Assembly: GCA_013140565.1 (NCBI GenBank)
Contig: JABFSP010000224.1
Coordinates: 1-40,755 of the forward strand
Reading direction: 5' to 3'
Source of the DNA: Ignavibacteria bacterium
GTDB taxonomy: Bacteria > Bacteroidota > Ignavibacteria > Tepidaquicellales > OLB5
DNA length: 40,755 nt
The translations under genes and the position numbers were made by a program. Shown here one piece after another: positions 6,455 through 14,765 of the stretch; the first letter of the stretch is position 1, and each line of letters starts with the position of its first letter. The notes below the pieces were generated by a model. It had not been told where the DNA came from. It did not search any database and saw only the letters and a program-made list of their open reading frames with translations.

Positions 6455-7747
6455 TTAATAAATATTTATAGCGGTGGTTTGGGTTTTCCAAACCTCGTGA
6501 ATTAGTGAACTGCCTGTCTGGTGATTATGTGCCATTAAGTAAACCGGGTTATTAGTTCCTTGCCTGTAGAATAAACAAGTAACCGTGACCGTCATAGCTC
6601 CACCTGAAGTGACCAGTGATTCATAGCGGTGTGTTACGGTTTGAGTTGCTAGTCTTGATGAACCAGGCAAGGATCCATCATCAAGTTCAACTGTTATGCT
6701 ATCTGTAGATGCACCATTGAAGTCAACAAAATTCACAGTGAATACACTTGTAATCATGTACAAGCCCGGCCTTGGAAGTGTTAGAGTATCCATAATTGCA
6801 GGTGAGGTTGTCAAAGCTCTCAGATCTTCAAGCTCTTTGAAATAGCCATTATTCACGTTGTAATATTCCAATTCTGAAACGACCGTTCCATTAGTTATTC
6901 TCTGATATTTCCCCTTTGAACCTAAACTATCCCAAATAGGATTTTTATAATTTGGAATTACGTCAGTAAAAGTCTTTCTGTAATTATTTTCACTTGCATC
7001 TGTGGAATCATAATAAACTGTAACTGCCTCATGAAAAGCGGTACTATCCTGAGTTGAACCAACCCCAAGTCCGATGGTTTCATCGTAAGTAATTTCATTT
7101 ATATTAACAGGAATTGGAGGAGTTGTATTATTATAGCCTACCCACTTATAACCGGGTAATAATCTCATTTTGAATCCGTTAATCCACCATTTTTTTTCAC
7201 CATAAATACTATCTCCAAAAGCGCGGGATATTAAACCATTATTACTCCATGCTGAATAATCCGTAACCCATGGGGAGCCTGAAAATATATATGGTTTATT
7301 CCATGTTTCAGTACCATCAAGTTTCAACCAGTCACCTGATGAAATTGTTTTGTTTCCGCTAATTCCCGTTACTGAACCTACTTTTAAAATATAATTTCCA
7401 AGCTGAGTTGTAAGCAAACTGGTTATCCACGGAACAATATCACCTACATATAAACCGTTTGTTCCACCCCACCATGTCTGTTCAACCCCTGAAAAAAAGA
7501 ACTTTGCTTTTTCAAATGTTGTAAAACCATTTACAATATAATTTCCAGCCGTTCCCGTTTCAGTTACAGTTAATCCACTGATAACATCACCGCCGCCAAA
7601 AGGTGAACGTCTGAATGTTATGTTTGCAGCCTGACCTGTATGTGGCAAACCTTCAGCTGTTACAAGTCTTAAAGGAACACTTTCATACTGCGAATAAGCA
7701 GTTGAACAAAGTAAAAATAAAGCAAATGCAAAAAATAATTTTTTCAT
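6455..7747 (-). CDS. Secreted tail-fibre/receptor-binding-like protein (430 aa)
   Basis: The start has a standard signal peptide (KKLFFAFALFLLCSTAYSQ). The remainder is strand-rich, with many G, S, T, N and W residues. The N-terminal part (residues 20-75) resembles a prealbumin/carboxypeptidase-regulatory-like beta fold (VPLRLVTAEGLPHTGQ), which is common in virion baseplate or fibre proteins. The C-terminal 110 residues look like a beta-sandwich (PGLYMITSVFTVNFVDF), reminiscent of C1q/TNF-like fibre heads. It follows the tail gene at 7760 by 12 bases. Function as adhesin or fibre is inferred from position and composition. Confidence 0.6.
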   Translation of the reverse strand: MKKLFFAFALFLLCSTAYSQYESVPLRLVTAEGLPHTGQAANITFRRSPFGGGDVISGLTVTETGTAGNYIVNGFTTFEKAKFFFSGVEQTWWGGTNGLYVGDIVPWITSLLTTQLGNYILKVGSVTGISGNKTISSGDWLKLDGTETWNKPYIFSGSPWVTDYSAWSNNGLISRAFGDSIYGEKKWWINGFKMRLLPGYKWVGYNNTTPPIPVNINEITYDETIGLGVGSTQDSTAFHEAVTVYYDSTDASENNYRKTFTDVIPNYKNPIWDSLGSKGKYQRITNGTVVSELEYYNVNNGYFKELEDLRALTTSPAIMDTLTLPRPGLYMITSVFTVNFVDFNGASTDSITVELDDGSLPGSSRLATQTVTHRYESLVTSGGAMTVTVTCLFYRQGTNNPVYLMAHNHQTGSSLIHEVWKTQTTAINIY

Positions 7748-7759
7748 ATTGATTATAAT

Positions 7760-8290
7760 TTAAGTTTGAACTTGACCTTCAAATGGCGTGCCTGTACCAC
7801 CACCCGGCAATGTAACACCGGGTGCAAGTGGCTTAATGAAATTTAAAAGCTTATAGGTTCTATTGGATTTGTAAAATAGCTTAAGCCCCTCATACGCATC
7901 ATCACCAAATAATAATTTCAGAGTTATTTCATCAGTCACTGGCAATACATCAAGTACGAATGAACTATCATCATTCCTTGCCTGCAATCTTAACTTCATA
8001 TCAACATTAGTCATTTTATCTTCTATATCACCGGCATCAAATATCGTATCCACATCCCCGTAAGATGAATAATCCAATGCAAAGAATATTTGCCATCCTA
8101 TATGTTCCCGTTCCCAAAGGATCATCTTATCATCCAGATCATAAGTTTGAAATTGCTGTTCAATAAATGCCCGTTTCCAGGTAATCATAAAGGTATCAGG
8201 AAACTTAGTATAGTCTAGTAATTTGACTTCCTGACCACTCTCATCGCTATACAATGTGAATTTATGCTTACCTTTAGATAGTAAAATCAT
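7760..8290 (-). CDS. Putative tail/baseplate protein (176 aa)
   Basis: A soluble alpha/beta protein with no signal or membrane segment. Its N-terminus (KGKHKFTLYSDESGQEVKLL) is strand-like, and the C-terminus is glycine- and proline-rich (VTLPGGGTGTPFEGQ). It is separated from the tail-hub gene upstream by the rightward cargo cassette at 8.3-9.3 kb, so late transcription must run through that cassette antisense. I do not recognise the family. Position between hub and fibre genes suggests a baseplate or fibre-connecting role. Confidence 0.5.
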   Translation of the reverse strand: MILLSKGKHKFTLYSDESGQEVKLLDYTKFPDTFMITWKRAFIEQQFQTYDLDDKMILWEREHIGWQIFFALDYSSYGDVDTIFDAGDIEDKMTNVDMKLRLQARNDDSSFVLDVLPVTDEITLKLLFGDDAYEGLKLFYKSNRTYKLLNFIKPLAPGVTLPGGGTGTPFEGQVQT

Positions 8291-8328
8291 TTGATTTTGT
8301 GCGATTTTTGAACATTATTGAAAAATTG

Positions 8329-8360
8329 TTTGACAAACCCAAATAAAACACTTATTTTTG
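8329..8360 (+). promoter_or_regulatory. Bacteroidota-type promoter of the rightward cargo cassette
   Basis: A -33 TTTG (8329-8332) and a -7 TATTTTTG (8353-8360) are separated by exactly 20 bases. The same positions also give a sigma70-like TTGACA-17-TATTTT. It faces right, against the surrounding late operon. Confidence 0.75.
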
Positions 8361-8365
8361 ATATG

Positions 8366-8466
8366 TATGATACCGAACTTCCAAAGAATATTGAAACTTG
8401 AGCCTCAAAGTTTTTAGCAAGCATACCTAACGGTATCATACAAACTTGCTGCTAATTGCGAGGCTC
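8366..8466 (+). promoter_or_regulatory. Structured leader with competing helices
   Basis: TATGATACCG (8366-8375) is an exact reverse complement of CGGTATCATA (8431-8440). Inside and beyond it, GAGCCTC (8400-8406) pairs with GAGGCTC (8460-8466), AGCAAG (8416-8421) with CTTGCT (8445-8450), and ATACC/GGTAT form a local hairpin that excludes the long helix. The expected transcription start is near 8366, so the first helix closes the very 5' end of the RNA. A conditional leader is possible. Confidence 0.45.
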
Positions 8467-8483
8467 TGTTTAATTTTATATTT

Positions 8484-8771
8484 ATGTCAAAGAAAAAAGT
8501 AATAACAGAAAATTTAACCCCATTAGACATCCGTGTAACTGAACTGCATAATGAATCAACAAGCTGGTTTAGAAAATACTGGAATGTATTCATTGAATTG
8601 TTTCCTTTAACCCGAAATGATGAAAAAACTCCTTTATCTGTTAAAGAATACAAGCTCTGTGAAAACAAAGTTGATACCTCAAATCCGGCTATTAATCCAT
8701 CCATGAGCCGCGTAATTGTACCCAAAAGCTTAAGGAAAATAACATCCCATTTAAACATTTTATCTTTATAA
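8484..8771 (+). CDS. Cargo (moron) protein, unknown (95 aa)
   Basis: Rightward gene inside the leftward late operon, behind its own promoter and a structured leader. The protein is soluble and charged, with an aromatic central part (SWFRKYWNVFIELFPL) and a basic, serine-rich C-terminus. It is followed after three bases by the lipoprotein gene, so the two form one transcript. The long leftward open frame over the same DNA has composition typical of an antisense shadow. Expression from a prophage suggests a lysogen-fitness or superinfection role, but no family was recognised. Confidence 0.6.
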   Translation: MSKKKVITENLTPLDIRVTELHNESTSWFRKYWNVFIELFPLTRNDEKTPLSVKEYKLCENKVDTSNPAINPSMSRVIVPKSLRKITSHLNILSL

Positions 8772-8774
8772 GTC

Positions 8775-9272
8775 ATGAGAAAACCACTTGGTTTAAATCC
8801 TACAGGGATTAGTAAAAAATTTGTTATATCCGTTTTGATTTTATTCACTATATTTTTTATTATAGGAATAATCGCTGGCTGTGGTGATGATAATATCACA
8901 AACAACAATAACAATAATGGCAATACTGAAAACTTGATATTCAGCAAAGACTCCATAGCTGTTAACGGAAGTGGGCACCAGTTTGTATTGTTTATTGATA
9001 CTCTGGCAATTGATACCGGAATATTAAAAACAACATTTGATGTTGAAACAAACTGTGATAGTTTGTTGGATAATCCATGGATATACGTCACCGCTTTTGT
9101 ACCTAACGATACAATTACATACTTGCAGAAGAGCTTACCTATAAGAAACGGGTCATATACATTCTCATCGAATGTTACGATATCGCAACCTGTTGAGTTT
9201 GATTTCCGTTTGGAATACAATTCTACAACTCCGAAATTTATGAGATTTAAGAACATTAAAATTTATAATTAA
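8775..9272 (+). CDS. Predicted lipoprotein, prophage cargo (165 aa)
   Basis: A basic N-terminus leads into a hydrophobic helix (KFVISVLILFTIFFIIGIIAG) ending at a lipobox-like I-A-G-C-G-D-D. An asparagine-rich linker (DNITNNNNNNGN) follows, which is the usual architecture of Bacteroidota surface lipoproteins. The mature 125 residues are strand-rich with two cysteines removed, perhaps an immunoglobulin-like beta-sandwich. Its stop overlaps tail-to-tail with the stop of the leftward tail-hub gene, so the insertion is tight. A surface lipoprotein made from a prophage is a typical lysogenic-conversion or superinfection-exclusion gene. That role is inferred. Confidence 0.75.
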   Translation: MRKPLGLNPTGISKKFVISVLILFTIFFIIGIIAGCGDDNITNNNNNNGNTENLIFSKDSIAVNGSGHQFVLFIDTLAIDTGILKTTFDVETNCDSLLDNPWIYVTAFVPNDTITYLQKSLPIRNGSYTFSSNVTISQPVEFDFRLEYNSTTPKFMRFKNIKIYN

Positions 9273-10801
9273 GCTATTCTTACAGTTTGATATTGCGCTT
9301 TCTTACCGTTTGAACTATTACCCGCATCTCCACCACCATCTGCGAAATTATAATCCAGATCAAGTGATATTATGGAATGCACTTCATTTACCCCTTTATA
9401 AGGTACTGTAAAGGTATCAAACAGATCAGGTTCACTATTTAGTATTCCTGTTACACCCTGAACTGAACCTCTGTTTTTTAAAAGCACTTTTAACTCTTTT
9501 GCAGGTAATACAGCATTCACATTAACACAATTATCATATATTCCATAATCATTTGGTTCAGGTATGTACTGGTTACAGAATAATCTATGAGGTGCAATGC
9601 GGCTGTTACTTCTGTTTGTTACACTCCAATCCTTGTAAATCCGGCTATTCATAAACTTCAAAGAATATTCCTGACCTGCTGAATTAGTTAAATTTAGTTT
9701 GAACATATCCTTTTCAACTATCAAAACATCATCAAGCTCAATCTGCCTAACAATTCCACCATCCTGAAAAACTGTTAGTTTCTTCTGATAAGCAGTCTCA
9801 CTTGAATCCAGAATGAAACAAGGATTAGGAGGACCGCCTTGTGCTGGTGGCAAAAAATTATAGTTATCGAAATTATATGTCAGGTTTTCATTAATTAATA
9901 CTCCATGTACAATATCATAGGTCCGTTCATTGGTGAAATATGTATCCGATAAATTATACCTATGATTTACCAGCAGTACCCAGTTCTTATCAATTTTGGG
10001 CAGCTGAGTTCTGTAATAATCCTGCGGTTTCATTACAGCAGCATTGCCATTTAAACGGCGCATTAATCTGAAAGTTAATGGTACCCGATCTCCACCTAAT
10101 GCCAGTCCCTCATAACTTTCAGGAACCTCAAACCTATAAACTAATCCCCAAAAGGCTAAGCCCCGAATAATGTTATATATTGTAAAATTATCATTACCTC
10201 CGGCACGTGACCACACAAGCAAGGACTTATTCAATATTATCGGCTGAACTCCAATATCCGTAGGAATATCATTCTGGAAATACATAAAAAACCTATTCAT
10301 CAATTGATTCTTTAAGTAATCCCAAAATGAAGTGTTATCCTGGAAGTAATAAGCTGGAACAAGTTTTTCTGCATACTTTTTCCATTCTATCATTGCATCA
10401 TATGCGATTACCGTAAGTTTAAAACCATCAGTTTTATTCGCATAACTTAGATCCATATTAATTGGTAGACTCACAAAGCCTGCCCATCTCTTCTTGCCGG
10501 AGTCTACAATGCAAAGCATTTTGATATCAGGAAAACTGGGATTGAAATTCAAAAAATCATCAAAGAAATCTGATATAGATTTGTTATCTGCGCTAACTTC
10601 GCGGCTTAATAATCCTAAAACAATTTCCATATCACCATATTGAATTTGTGAAAAATCTTCAGGTGATGTTAATTGCTTTTTAGCTCTTGGAAAACTGATA
10701 TGTTTAGTTACAACAAGGACATCATCCGGCGTTGGGTCAACAATATCAAAGTAATTTGTATGATTTGGAGCCATCCGAAATTTAGCAAATAGTACTTTCA
10801 T
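9269..10801 (-). CDS. Putative tail hub / distal tail protein (510 aa)
   Basis: The gene directly follows the tape measure with an ATGA overlap, the position of distal-tail or hub proteins in siphoviruses. The N-terminal 150 residues are strand-rich (VLVVTKHISFPRAKKQ, YGDMEIVLGLL, RWAGFVSLPINMDLSY) and resemble the first domain of baseplate hub proteins. The middle is alpha/beta with aromatic residues, and the C-terminus ends in a short G/N/S tail. There is no signal peptide or enzymatic motif. Assignment rests mainly on synteny. It could equally be a Tal-type tail-associated protein. Confidence 0.6.
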   Translation of the reverse strand: MKVLFAKFRMAPNHTNYFDIVDPTPDDVLVVTKHISFPRAKKQLTSPEDFSQIQYGDMEIVLGLLSREVSADNKSISDFFDDFLNFNPSFPDIKMLCIVDSGKKRWAGFVSLPINMDLSYANKTDGFKLTVIAYDAMIEWKKYAEKLVPAYYFQDNTSFWDYLKNQLMNRFFMYFQNDIPTDIGVQPIILNKSLLVWSRAGGNDNFTIYNIIRGLAFWGLVYRFEVPESYEGLALGGDRVPLTFRLMRRLNGNAAVMKPQDYYRTQLPKIDKNWVLLVNHRYNLSDTYFTNERTYDIVHGVLINENLTYNFDNYNFLPPAQGGPPNPCFILDSSETAYQKKLTVFQDGGIVRQIELDDVLIVEKDMFKLNLTNSAGQEYSLKFMNSRIYKDWSVTNRSNSRIAPHRLFCNQYIPEPNDYGIYDNCVNVNAVLPAKELKVLLKNRGSVQGVTGILNSEPDLFDTFTVPYKGVNEVHSIISLDLDYNFADGGGDAGNSSNGKKAQYQTVRIA

Positions 10802-13332
10802 CCCATTGTTGCATTATTTCTCAAAGCCGCTTCAATTGCAGATGTTTCAAAAGCTTTTCTAAAGTCTATTGGATTTTTTATCTGGATTTGAACAATAGGT
10901 CTATTGCTTACAGATGCTGCAAAGCCTGAACCAACAGTATCACGATCACGAGCCATAAATGATGACATTTCACTGATAGAAGATGAAAATGCTCCAAACT
11001 TTTTAGCATCAAGAACATAACCGCTGGCAGTTGGAATAAATAGTTCTTTGCCATTTTCATTCCATTCATACATAGCTCCTGCAATTGTTCTGCCACCACC
11101 AGCAAGTCCGGGAATGGCTTTTAAAGCACCTGCGCCCGGAATAAAGTCTAATAATCCTGTTATAGTATCGATGGTGTTTATTAACTCAACAATAGCCTGT
11201 GTGATACTGTAGGCTGTTTGAAATGCCTGTATGACCTCCGCAGCGCCGCCACCCAGCACTTGGTCAATTTGTTGAACCAAGCTTAATGATTGTGTGAAAG
11301 CATTGAGGGACTCTTTTCCGATATTGTCCTGAATCTCCTGAAGTTTCCTGAAATAATTATCTTCAGAACCCTGCTCATTCGCATTGGCAGTTGATTTTCC
11401 CCTTGGGTTTTGCCTTTCTGAACGTGCATCAGGGCTTTCAGCATTTAGACCCTTGGCAATAAAGCTTGATAACTTATCTCTTAATTCAACTTCTTTTTCA
11501 AGTAATCTGACCAGCTGTTCTTGTTTGAGGTTTGTTCTATCAACAGCCTCTAATCTGAGAAGCTCTTTTTTAATTGTATCCGATATAAGACCGGGTTTTT
11601 TGCCCTCAAGCTTAAGTTGTAATTCCTGTTGTTTGATATTCAGATCAATCGATTTTAGTAATTCATCGATTGCATCCTTTTCCTCTTTATGCTGCTTTGA
11701 ACCGGGTGATTTGGTTTTTACTGAAAAATCCTTTGTACCCTGATTTGCAGGGTCATTCATAGGATCCTTTGTATTGATTTTCTTAAAGTCCGGTAATGCT
11801 GTAAAAGCAGTTATCAATCCATATAGACTATTCGTTGAACCGTCTATCTCACCACTCAAACCAGTGAATTCAAGAGCCAGAAATTGCACAGCATGTCCAA
11901 ATACAGGAACTCTATTCTTAAACTCCTCAAGGTTTGCTTTTAGATTTTTGTTTTCATGCCCTGTCTCACGGACCTTATTTATTAACTGGGTTAATCCTGG
12001 CAATACTGAGGTAACACCTGTAAAAACTGACTGACCTATTATCTTACCAGCCTGAGAAGAACTTATTCCTAAAGCATTAAAGGCATCTACACCCGGTATA
12101 ATCGACTGAACAATTGCCTCACCAAGTCCCTCTTTAAACTCACTGACATTGGTTTCAGCTATTTTCATCTTAGTACTTGCTGAATTCTCTACAGCATTAC
12201 CAAGATCCTGATACTTGCTTAAAATCAAATCAACCGCAGCGCCATTTTCAAGCTGTTCTTTTGTTAAATGCTTGAAATCCTGTTCCATCTTGCCATACTG
12301 CTTAACATTCCCCTCAAGTGTTTTATCAACATCTTTGAAAGATTGAGCGAAATCAGTCTTGTTGACAATAGACATAATGCGCGCAGCCTTAATCATCTTT
12401 TGCATCATTTCCTCACCGCGACCCTGAGCAACGGCGTATGCAAGCAGTGATTCTATTTGTTCATCAGGAATACCGAATTTTTTCTGTGATTCTTCACTAA
12501 GTTTTACAAGTCTGTTATACTGTTCAGTGTTACCATGAGTTACAGCCTGAAGCTGCAATAATGCATCTTCCTGTTCACCATATGCGGTCACACTCTGACG
12601 TGCTAATGAAATAGCCTGTGTGATTGCCATTGTCACACCGTAGTAACCTAAAGCCTGTTTGGATAAGCTGCTAATTTGATTTGTAATGGAAGATGAAGAT
12701 GAATCCAGAGCAGTCTTGAATTCACCACCGATTTTTTGAGATAAACTTCTGACATCAACACCTGAGGCTGTTAATTGAGCACGGTATCTATTTAAAAGAG
12801 AACCAGTCTGGATAAACTGTTCTGAACCAGGTAACATCCCAGCCTGTTTATTAGCAACCTGCTTATAATAAGCCTCAGAACCGATATCACCAGCTAATTT
12901 TGTTCGTGGTGCATTCTTAATCTCACGATCATACTGTTTTTGTGCCCGTTCTTTTTCCTTGAGATTTGATTTGAACTCAGCTAAATCTTTACTGCGCAGC
13001 AATCGCATATCAGCTTCCATAACACGAAGCTGTGATTCCATCAGCCTACGGAAAGCAATCATTTCTTTTATTTTTTCACGATTGCCCTGACGTTCAGCCT
13101 CAAGCTCCATCTGCTTAGCATGGTCAAGTAAACTCTGTTGACGTTTGATATCTGAATCAAGTAAGGATTGTTTTTGTTTTAATGATGACTTAAGATTTTC
13201 TAATTTTTCTTTATTAGCCTGTTTTTCCCGTTCAGCTGATACCTTTGGATCATCCTCATCCCTGACCTTACCAGTTGAACCAGTGGTTTTTTTCTTAACC
13301 TCTACATCTATGACTAATTTCTTTTCAGGCAT
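10798..13332 (-). CDS. Tail tape measure protein (844 aa)
   Basis: The longest protein of the window. Residues 1-140 are highly charged coiled-coil (K, E, Q, R). Residues 170-270 hold the typical tape-measure core (SSSSITNQISSLSKQALGYYG, AYGEQEDALLQLQAVTHG). Hydrophobic glycine/alanine segments lie near residues 400-450 and 700-770, followed by the recurrent GGGRTIAGAMYEWNENGKELFIP end module. It sets tail length and is ejected with the DNA. At about 0.15 nm per residue, as known for siphoviruses, the tail would be roughly 125 nm. Starts and stops overlap both neighbours (TAATG upstream, ATGA downstream). Confidence 0.9.
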   Translation of the reverse strand: MPEKKLVIDVEVKKKTTGSTGKVRDEDDPKVSAEREKQANKEKLENLKSSLKQKQSLLDSDIKRQQSLLDHAKQMELEAERQGNREKIKEMIAFRRLMESQLRVMEADMRLLRSKDLAEFKSNLKEKERAQKQYDREIKNAPRTKLAGDIGSEAYYKQVANKQAGMLPGSEQFIQTGSLLNRYRAQLTASGVDVRSLSQKIGGEFKTALDSSSSSITNQISSLSKQALGYYGVTMAITQAISLARQSVTAYGEQEDALLQLQAVTHGNTEQYNRLVKLSEESQKKFGIPDEQIESLLAYAVAQGRGEEMMQKMIKAARIMSIVNKTDFAQSFKDVDKTLEGNVKQYGKMEQDFKHLTKEQLENGAAVDLILSKYQDLGNAVENSASTKMKIAETNVSEFKEGLGEAIVQSIIPGVDAFNALGISSSQAGKIIGQSVFTGVTSVLPGLTQLINKVRETGHENKNLKANLEEFKNRVPVFGHAVQFLALEFTGLSGEIDGSTNSLYGLITAFTALPDFKKINTKDPMNDPANQGTKDFSVKTKSPGSKQHKEEKDAIDELLKSIDLNIKQQELQLKLEGKKPGLISDTIKKELLRLEAVDRTNLKQEQLVRLLEKEVELRDKLSSFIAKGLNAESPDARSERQNPRGKSTANANEQGSEDNYFRKLQEIQDNIGKESLNAFTQSLSLVQQIDQVLGGGAAEVIQAFQTAYSITQAIVELINTIDTITGLLDFIPGAGALKAIPGLAGGGRTIAGAMYEWNENGKELFIPTASGYVLDAKKFGAFSSSISEMSSFMARDRDTVGSGFAASVSNRPIVQIQIKNPIDFRKAFETSAIEAALRNNATMG

Positions 13333-13778
13333 TATAAATCTTCAAGCAATATTTTATCAATATCTGATAATACTTTTTCAGAAAAATCAAAAAACGGTCT
13401 AGCAGGCATTTTATGAGTACCCTCTTGTAAATAATAAGCTATCTCATCCCTTTCATTTTCATTACCTATAAATACAATTCCATGTGTTTCTGATAGAATT
13501 TCATCCTTAAACTGGCTTAAAAGTATTCCGGTATCTAAAAAGGGTTTACTATGACCTTTTTTTCTTATTGTTACTGGAGATAATGGCGCTACTGGTGATT
13601 TTAAATAGGTAACTCCGGTTAATACATTTTCAAAAACATCTAAATGGATCGCTTTAAGAATTCTATCAAGTTTGATTTGACTTATACCGGGATTAATCTC
13701 ATTGATGTAATCATTGATTGCATCATCTATGTTTTCATATAATTTACCACGGCATCTGACTTGAAAATCTATATCCAT
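13332..13778 (-). CDS. Tail completion / virion morphogenesis protein (148 aa)
   Basis: The sequence carries hallmarks of the phage virion-morphogenesis or HK97-gp10-like families: SPVTIRKKGHSKPFLDTGILLSQF, then YYLQEGTHKMPARPFFDFS near residue 120. Such proteins cap the tail tube or join it to the head. It lies between the tail-chaperone pair and the tape measure, with TAATG overlaps on both sides. In many phages this gene is before the tail tube gene, so its position after the chaperones is slightly unusual. Confidence 0.7.
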   Translation of the reverse strand: MDIDFQVRCRGKLYENIDDAINDYINEINPGISQIKLDRILKAIHLDVFENVLTGVTYLKSPVAPLSPVTIRKKGHSKPFLDTGILLSQFKDEILSETHGIVFIGNENERDEIAYYLQEGTHKMPARPFFDFSEKVLSDIDKILLEDL

Positions 13779-14511
13779 TATTTAAAGTAAGTTAATTGAA
13801 CGTACATACTTGAAACATATTCCTGAGCATTCCAAATTTTAACCAGGTAATAATCAAATTGTGTTTTTGTATCTGTGATTGTATCAGTATCCTGTGAATA
13901 TCTCTTTGCAATGTCATCTACCATTTTTTCAATGGTTAGGTTTTCGGGAATTCTATACTTGGGAGGCAGTTCTACTTTTATTCTTTTACCTTTGATTATT
14001 ATGTACTGACATTCTTTAAGAAAGTGACCACATTGCTGAAGCAAGAGGTCTACATTTTTCTCAATGTCAAAATTTCGGTAAAAAAATCTTTATAAATTGC
14101 CATACCTGCCGTTCTAATTTCATTATAGATTTCAAGCTGTTTATCGGGTGTTTTCCCTTTCAACTTATCTTTAATGAATTTATACCAGTCAATGTCCTCA
14201 CTGGCACATGCAGTTAATATTTCTACAAGATTATCTACACCGCTTGGTTCGTTTTTGGGTTTATGGCTCAGGCTGAAAAACAGATTTTCATACACCTGCA
14301 GCAAACCTGTATAAGCCGTGTCATTTGACTCTTCCTGTGTTAAGCCGGCTTCCTGAATTGTGAACCTGCGAACACGTTCTGTGATATTTGCAGTAAGAAG
14401 TTTCCACCTCAGCTTTAATGGCTTGGGTGTAATTGATAAGCCTAAGACTTTAAATGTCTTAGGCTTATTCAAATACTTTTCAATACCTGAATTATTTCTT
14501 ATCTTTTTCAT
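13778..14511 (-). CDS. Predicted frameshifted long tail-assembly chaperone (gpGT-like, 244 aa)
   Basis: Reading from 14511, a -1 slip on the T_TTT_TTT heptamer at 14080-14086 leaves the short frame nine codons before its TAG. The ribosome then reads an open frame without interruption (Y-R-N-F-D-I-E-K-N-V-D-L) into the next 88-codon frame, ending at 13778. The product would be 144 residues shared with the short form plus 100 unique residues. This is the gpG/gpGT arrangement of lambda-like phages, located as expected just before the tape-measure region. Without slippage, the downstream frame would have only a TTG start at 14044 with no ribosome site. The frameshift is a prediction from sequence. 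Confidence 0.7.
14050..14511 (-). CDS. Short tail-assembly chaperone (gpG-like, 153 aa)
   Basis: The ATG at 14511 is preferred over the upstream in-frame start because the latter lies deep inside the preceding gene. The remaining overlap is 20 bases. The protein is helical and basic at the N-terminus (KKIRNNSGIEKYLNKPKTFKVLG), with acidic helices after residue 70. It lies between tail-tube and tape-measure genes, the standard place for chaperones that coat the tape measure during tail assembly. The slippery heptamer lies within its last ten codons, exactly where these genes carry their frameshift. Confidence 0.7.
   Translation of the reverse strand: MKKIRNNSGIEKYLNKPKTFKVLGLSITPKPLKLRWKLLTANITERVRRFTIQEAGLTQEESNDTAYTGLLQVYENLFFSLSHKPKNEPSGVDNLVEILTACASEDIDWYKFIKDKLKGKTPDKQLEIYNEIRTAGMAIYKDFFTEILTLRKM
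14080..14086 (-). other. Programmed -1 ribosomal frameshift site, T_TTT_TTT
   Basis: In the zero frame the minus strand reads GAT TTT TTT ACC. Slipping back one base keeps both T-RNAs on TTT and continues with TAC CGA AAT. The -1 frame is open from here through to 13778. The zero frame stops at 14050-14052. Confidence 0.7.
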
Positions 14512-14743
14512 CGGTACCTGAATTGATTTTATTTTCTGTTTTTTTTGTATCAATTGTAGCTTTGACATCAATCTTATTATCAACAACTTCATAAGCCTCA
14601 TTGAGTTGTTTTAGATTTGCCAAAGTATCTTCAGATACCGTTACCTCATCACCCGGCAAAACCTGTTTGTTAACAGGCTTTCCGTCAGTGATTACATCCA
14701 TGACTATGGATGAAAGAAGTTTTTTTATTTTGATGTTTGCCAT
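14492..14743 (-). CDS. Small tail-region protein (83 aa)
   Basis: A short protein with a strand-like N-terminal half (MANIKIKKLLSSIVMDVITDGKPVNKQVLPGDEVTV, possibly a small beta-barrel) and a lysine/aspartate-rich disordered tail. It follows the tail-tube candidate by 22 bases and overlaps the chaperone gene by 20 bases. No family is recognised. Context suggests a minor tail or assembly factor. Confidence 0.6.
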   Translation of the reverse strand: MANIKIKKLLSSIVMDVITDGKPVNKQVLPGDEVTVSEDTLANLKQLNEAYEVVDNKIDVKATIDTKKTENKINSGTDEKDKK

Positions 14744-14765
14744 TTATAATAAAATTTAATTGTTA

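Noticed and set aside
8414-9256. Leftward 280-codon open frame opposite the cargo cassette
   Set aside because: Low-complexity hydrophobic and serine-rich composition typical of an antisense shadow. The rightward frames have a promoter, coupled starts and a lipoprotein signal.
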